Positions 6,816 through 9,962 of a stretch of 9,962 nucleotides of DNA are shown here, piece after piece. The stretch comes from an uncultured Alphaproteobacteria bacterium (GTDB lineage: Bacteria; Pseudomonadota; Alphaproteobacteria; Rhizobiales; Pleomorphomonadaceae). The DNA is taken from contig CALCDT010000144.1 in NCBI GenBank assembly GCA_937900425.1, forward strand, positions 1 through 9,962, read 5' to 3'. Each line of letters opens with the position of its first letter. Positions within the stretch are counted from its first letter, which is position 1. A model generated the notes under the pieces. That model had not been told where the DNA came from, did no database searches, and worked only from the letters and a program-made list of their open reading frames with translations. Made by a program: the position numbers and the translations under genes.

Positions 6816-7880
6816 TCAGGTCCGCCTCAGGCCCGCCGGCAGGCCGAGGCGCTCGCCGGCGTAGGTGGAGCGGCGCAGCGGCCCCCACCACCATTCGTTG
6901 TCGAGATACCAGCGCACCGTCTTCTCGAGGCCGCTGTCGAAGGTCTCCTCCGCCCGCCAACCGAGCTCGGCCTCGACCTTCGAGGCGTCGATGGCGTAGC
7001 GCCGGTCGTGGCCCGGCCGGTCGGCGACGTGGGTGATGAGGTCTGCGCGCGGCCGCGCCGCCGGCACCAGCCGGTCGAGGATTTCGCAGATCGCGGTGAC
7101 GACCTCGAGATTGCTGCGCTCGTTGCGGCCGCCGACATTGTATTTCTGGCCCGGCCGACCACGGTCGGCGATGGCGACGAGGGCGCGGGCGTGGTCGCCG
7201 ACGTAGAGCCAGTCGCGGACCTGGCGACCGTCGCCGTAGACCGGCAGCGGCTTGCCCTCGAGCGCGTTGAGGATCGTCAGCGGGATCAGCTTCTCGGGAA
7301 AATGATAGGGCCCGTAGTTGTTCGAGCAGTTGGAGATCACGACCGGCAGGCCGTAGCTGCGGTGCCAGGCGGTCGCGAGGTGGTCGGCGCCGGCCTTGGA
7401 GGCCGAATAGGGCGAGGAGGGGTCGTAGCGCGTCTCCTCGGTGAAGAGGCCGTCGGCGCCGAGCGAGCCGTAGACCTCGTCGGTGGAGACGTGGAGGAAG
7501 CGGAAGTCGACACGGGCCTCGTCATCGAGCCTTTCGAAATGGCCGCGCGCCGCCTCGAGCAGCGTGTAGGTGCCGACGAGATTGGTCTCGACGAAGGCGG
7601 CCGAACCGGTGAGCGAGCGGTCGACGTGGCTTTCGGCGGCCAGATGCATCACCCGGGTCGGCCGGAATTCGTCGAAGGCCCGCTCCATCGCGACCCGGTC
7701 GCAGACGTCGGCCCTGAGGAAGCGGTGGTTGGGGGCGTTGTCGACCGCCTTGAGCGATTCGAGCGTGCCGGCGTAGGTCAGCTTGTCGACGGTCAGCACC
7801 TCGGCGCCGTGCCGCGTCACCAGCTGGCGCACCAGCTCCGACCCGATGAACCCCGCCCCGCCCGTCACCAGCACCCGCAT
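6816..7880 (-). CDS. rfbB: dTDP-glucose 4,6-dehydratase
   Basis: A 354-residue extended SDR enzyme that converts dTDP-glucose to dTDP-4-keto-6-deoxyglucose using tightly bound NAD. The Rossmann motif TGGAGFIGS is at residues 6-14, and DKLTYAGTLESL (32-43) is the family-specific loop. The active site STDEVYG (132-138) includes the dehydratase-specific Asp134 and Glu135, with Tyr158 and Lys162 in YSASKAGAD. SNNYGPYHFPEKLIPL (186-201) and GRQVRDWLYVGDHARA (218-233) are also diagnostic. The length is normal for RfbB/RmlB. It starts 3 nt after the rfbC stop, with GAGGG 7 nt upstream inside the end of rfbC, and is followed after 3 nt by rfbD. The product feeds RfbC. Confidence 0.97.
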   Translation of the reverse strand: MRVLVTGGAGFIGSELVRQLVTRHGAEVLTVDKLTYAGTLESLKAVDNAPNHRFLRADVCDRVAMERAFDEFRPTRVMHLAAESHVDRSLTGSAAFVETNLVGTYTLLEAARGHFERLDDEARVDFRFLHVSTDEVYGSLGADGLFTEETRYDPSSPYSASKAGADHLATAWHRSYGLPVVISNCSNNYGPYHFPEKLIPLTILNALEGKPLPVYGDGRQVRDWLYVGDHARALVAIADRGRPGQKYNVGGRNERSNLEVVTAICEILDRLVPAARPRADLITHVADRPGHDRRYAIDASKVEAELGWRAEETFDSGLEKTVRWYLDNEWWWGPLRRSTYAGERLGLPAGLRRT

Positions 7881-7883
7881 GCC

Positions 7884-8477
7884 TCAGCCCTCGCGATCCG
7901 CACCGGCGTTTCCCGGCCCGCCCTTCGCAAACAGCGGCGGCAGGTCGCGCAGCCGCGGCTGGCGGCGGTCCTTGTCGGACAGCACGGCCGCGTCGACGTC
8001 GACCCGCCAGTCGATGGCGAGGTCGGGATCGTCGAAGGCGAGGCCGGCGTCGTCCGCGGCGCTGTAGTAGTCGGTGACCTTGTAGGCGACCTCGCAATCG
8101 GGTTCCAGCGTCACGAAGCCGTGGGCGAAGCCGGCCGGAACCCAGAGCTGGGCGAGGTCGTCGGCGGAAAGTTCGACGGCGACGTGGCGGCCGAAACTCG
8201 GCGAGCCGGCGCGGATGTCAACGGCGACGTCGAGGATGCGGCCGCGGGCGCAGCGCACCAGCTTGCCCTGGGCGCGGGGCGGGCGCTGGAAATGGAGGCC
8301 GCGGATCGTGCCCGTCGCCGCCGAGCGCGACTGGTTGTCCTGGACGAAGAGCGTCGGCCCGGCGACGGCGTCGAACAGATCCTGGCGGAAGGTCTCGGCG
8401 AAGTAGCCGCGGCTGTCGCCGTGGCGCTTCGGGCGGACGACGACGACGTCGGGGATTTCGGTTCTGATGAAGTCCAT
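7884..8477 (-). CDS. rfbC: dTDP-4-dehydrorhamnose 3,5-epimerase
   Basis: A 197-residue cupin-fold epimerase that inverts C3 and C5 of dTDP-4-keto-6-deoxyglucose. The substrate-binding and catalytic stretch TIRGLHFQ (residues 57-64) contains Arg59 and the base His62, followed by Lys72 in QGKLVRC. VPAGFAHGFVTL (113-124), Tyr132 and Tyr138 in the AYKVTDYY segment, and Asp170 in LSDKDRRQP complete the expected active site. The frame is open upstream to an ATG at 8543, but homology begins at MDFIRTEIPDVVVV. AAAAGG on the - strand (8485-8490) is 7 nt before the ATG at 8477, so that start is preferred. The C-terminal tail after residue 180 is short and not conserved. It is the first of the four coupled rfb genes, 97 bp after the stop of the upstream glycosyltransferase, with no clear promoter in that gap. 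Confidence 0.96.
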   Translation of the reverse strand: MDFIRTEIPDVVVVRPKRHGDSRGYFAETFRQDLFDAVAGPTLFVQDNQSRSAATGTIRGLHFQRPPRAQGKLVRCARGRILDVAVDIRAGSPSFGRHVAVELSADDLAQLWVPAGFAHGFVTLEPDCEVAYKVTDYYSAADDAGLAFDDPDLAIDWRVDVDAAVLSDKDRRQPRLRDLPPLFAKGGPGNAGADREG

Positions 8478-8574
8478 CACGCGACCTTTTCCGCTTTCGC
8501 CGTCCCTGTCCAGCCATCCCGTCCGGCCACCCCGCCCGGCCAACGAGTGTGACCCGCTTCGCCTCGTCCGCGTC

Positions 8575-9962
8575 TCACCCGCTCTCCCCGCCGCGCCGGA
8601 CCCGCCAGGGATCGCCGGAGGCGGTGAGGCGCAGATGGGCGAGGACGCGCTCCGCCGGCAGCGGGGCGATCAGGCGGAAGGGCAGGGTGGCCATGACGTA
8701 GGCCGGATTGACGCCCGGATCGGTGACCAGCGCCTCACCCCAGCGCGCCTCCATCACCGCCCGCTCGCCGGCGTTGCGGGCGGTGCGGGCCGGATCGCTG
8801 CCGTCCGAGCCGCGACTTTTCGATTCGTGGTGGGTCAGCACGAGATCCGGCAGGAACAGGATGGCGAGGCCGCGCTCGCGCAGCTTCAGCTGCAAATCGA
8901 TGTCGCTGTAGGCGATCGGCAGATGGCGGTCGTCGAAGCCGCCGAGGGCGACGACGTCGGCCCGGCGCGCGGCGAGGAAGGCGCCGGTGACCGCCCCGAC
9001 CCGGCGGCGCGTCGTCCAGCGGCCCATCGGACCGGGGTCGCCGCCGCCCTCGTGCAGGCCGTCGTGGATCAGGCTGCCCTTCCAGCCGAACAGGACGCCG
9101 GCGTGCTGCACGGTTCCGTCCGGATAGAGCAGCTTGGCCCCGACCGCGCCGATCTCCGGCCGGGCCAGTTCGCGGGCGAGGAGGTCGTCCCAGCCGTGCG
9201 TGCGCATCTCCATGTCGTCGTTGGCGAAGACGACGACGTCGCCCGCCGCCTCGGCGAGGGCGAGGTTGTTGAGCCGCGACCAGTTGAACGGCTCGGCACA
9301 GGGCAGCACCCGCACGCCGGGTCGCAGCGCGAGGCGGGCCAGCAGGTCCCGGGCCTCCGCGCTCTCGCTGCCGTTGTCGACGACGACGACGTCGACGTCC
9401 CGCGGCCGCGCCGCCCGGGCGAACAGGCTCTCGACCATGACGGCGAGATCGCCGGGATTGTCGCGGGTCGCGATGGCGACGGTGATGCGGGTCCGCGGCG
9501 GCGCCACCGGGACGACGCTCGCTCCGGTCTCGGCGAGGAAGGCCCGCAGCCCGGCGGCGTGGCTGTCCGGCCGCGGATCGTCGTCGGGGTGGGTCACCAG
9601 CGGCAGCGCGAGATGGGCGACCGCGCCGCGCCGGGCGAGGTGGAGCAGCAGGCGGCTGCGCAGGGCCGGAAGGTCGCCGGGCGCCGTGGCCGGGCCGATC
9701 GCCTCGTGGAGATCGCGGGCGAGGACGAGGGTGTCGCCCCACGGGTTGGCCTCACTGAGCGTGTCGACGTCGACGGCGTGGGCGAGCAGCGCCCGGCAGT
9801 CGTCGCCGGTCCGGATCGCCGCGTCGCAGACCAGCGCCCGTGCCGGCCCGAGGGCGGCCGCCGCCGCGAACCAGGCGAGGGCGTCCGGGTGCAGCAGGGC
9901 GCCGCGTCCGGGCAGCACGACGAGGTCGCCGCCCATGGCGCGGACCGCCCGGGCCTCGGCGT
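8575..9962 (-). CDS. Tandem-domain family 2 glycosyltransferase with a degenerate first domain, N-terminus outside the window
   Basis: The frame is open to the window edge and the text before the first in-window Met (9936) still reads as domain sequence, so the start lies beyond. Numbering from that Met, 453 residues are visible. Residues about 150-380 are a GT2 domain: TRITVAIATRDN (149-160), VVVVDNGSESAEA (183-195), PFNWSRLNN (216-224), the metal-binding FANDDMEM (237-244), GAVGAKLLYPDGTVQHAG (263-280), GAVTGAFLAARR (314-325), a distal YSDIDLQLKLRERG (343-356) and HHESKSRG (369-376). This matches the large polysaccharide transferases that carry two GT2 domains, often annotated as rhamnosyltransferases. 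Residues 1-145 align with the end of the first domain, but the usual DHDD-type motif before 'PHAL' reads LPGRG here (8-12), and the usual SDEDK stretch is also lost. Lying directly upstream of rfbCBDA, it may use dTDP-rhamnose; this is inference. Confidence 0.88.
   Translation of the reverse strand, partial: AEARAVRAMGGDLVVLPGRGALLHPDALAWFAAAAALGPARALVCDAAIRTGDDCRALLAHAVDVDTLSEANPWGDTLVLARDLHEAIGPATAPGDLPALRSRLLLHLARRGAVAHLALPLVTHPDDDPRPDSHAAGLRAFLAETGASVVPVAPPRTRITVAIATRDNPGDLAVMVESLFARAARPRDVDVVVVDNGSESAEARDLLARLALRPGVRVLPCAEPFNWSRLNNLALAEAAGDVVVFANDDMEMRTHGWDDLLARELARPEIGAVGAKLLYPDGTVQHAGVLFGWKGSLIHDGLHEGGGDPGPMGRWTTRRRVGAVTGAFLAARRADVVALGGFDDRHLPIAYSDIDLQLKLRERGLAILFLPDLVLTHHESKSRGSDGSDPARTARNAGERAVMEARWGEALVTDPGVNPAYVMATLPFRLIAPLPAERVLAHLRLTASGDPWRVRRGGESG

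Noticed and set aside
8478..8543. 22-codon N-terminal extension of rfbC
   Set aside because: The protein family begins near MDFIRTEIPD, and a suitable ribosome-binding site precedes that ATG.
5994..8552. 852-codon open frame on the + strand opposite rfbD, rfbB and rfbC
   Set aside because: It is antisense to three genes with intact catalytic motifs, has a low-complexity composition rich in G, R, A, V, D and E, and shows no domain. It results from GC-biased codon use in the opposite strand.
1..9962. Search for tRNA, rRNA, CRISPR arrays, insertion-sequence ends, transposase or phage genes
   Set aside because: None was recognised. No regularly spaced repeats, terminal inverted repeats with target duplications, or mobile-element protein motifs were seen by eye.

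Overview
The window is very GC-rich and densely coding, with short intergenic gaps, GC-dominated third codon positions and long chance open frames opposite the real genes. Together with an LpsL-type UDP-glucuronate 4-epimerase and a group III truncated hemoglobin, this points to an alphaproteobacterium, most likely of the Hyphomicrobiales (Rhizobiales). The assignment is inferred from protein style and composition, not from a marker gene. The locus is part of a surface-polysaccharide (exopolysaccharide or O-antigen type) gene cluster, and it runs off both ends of the window.

Layout. The left third reads on the + strand: the C-terminal part of a GT4-fold glycosyltransferase (1-1034, start outside the window), a group III truncated hemoglobin (1197-1625), and a 639-residue protein with a helical-repeat N-terminal region joined to a GT2 glycosyltransferase domain (1728-3647). 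The rest reads on the - strand and converges on this block, with 64 bp between the two stop codons. In transcription order the - strand carries a large GT2-type glycosyltransferase (8575-9962, start outside the window), rfbC (7884-8477), rfbB (6816-7880), rfbD (5895-6812), rfbA (5008-5898), a 273-bp non-coding gap, and a UDP-glucuronate 4-epimerase (3712-4734).

How the genes fit together. RfbA, RfbB, RfbC and RfbD are the complete four-enzyme route from glucose-1-phosphate and dTTP to dTDP-L-rhamnose. They are packed as a translationally coupled run (gaps of 3 nt, 3 nt, then a 4-nt overlap). The epimerase supplies UDP-galacturonate from UDP-glucuronate. Three glycosyltransferases surround them. 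The simplest reading is a polysaccharide containing rhamnose and galacturonic acid, but no polymerase, flippase or export gene is in view, so the export route cannot be told.

The least expected gene is the truncated hemoglobin, which lies between two glycosyltransferases and has its own plausible promoter with an overlapping inverted repeat. Other points worth a second look are the degenerate first domain of the tandem glycosyltransferase, the unassigned N-terminal half of the 639-residue protein, a 13-bp direct repeat with 33-bp spacing in front of that gene, and the long leader of the epimerase. I found no RNA gene, insertion sequence, CRISPR array or phage-like gene, and no clearly new system. 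Most of the window is a recognisable sugar-nucleotide and glycosyltransferase locus.
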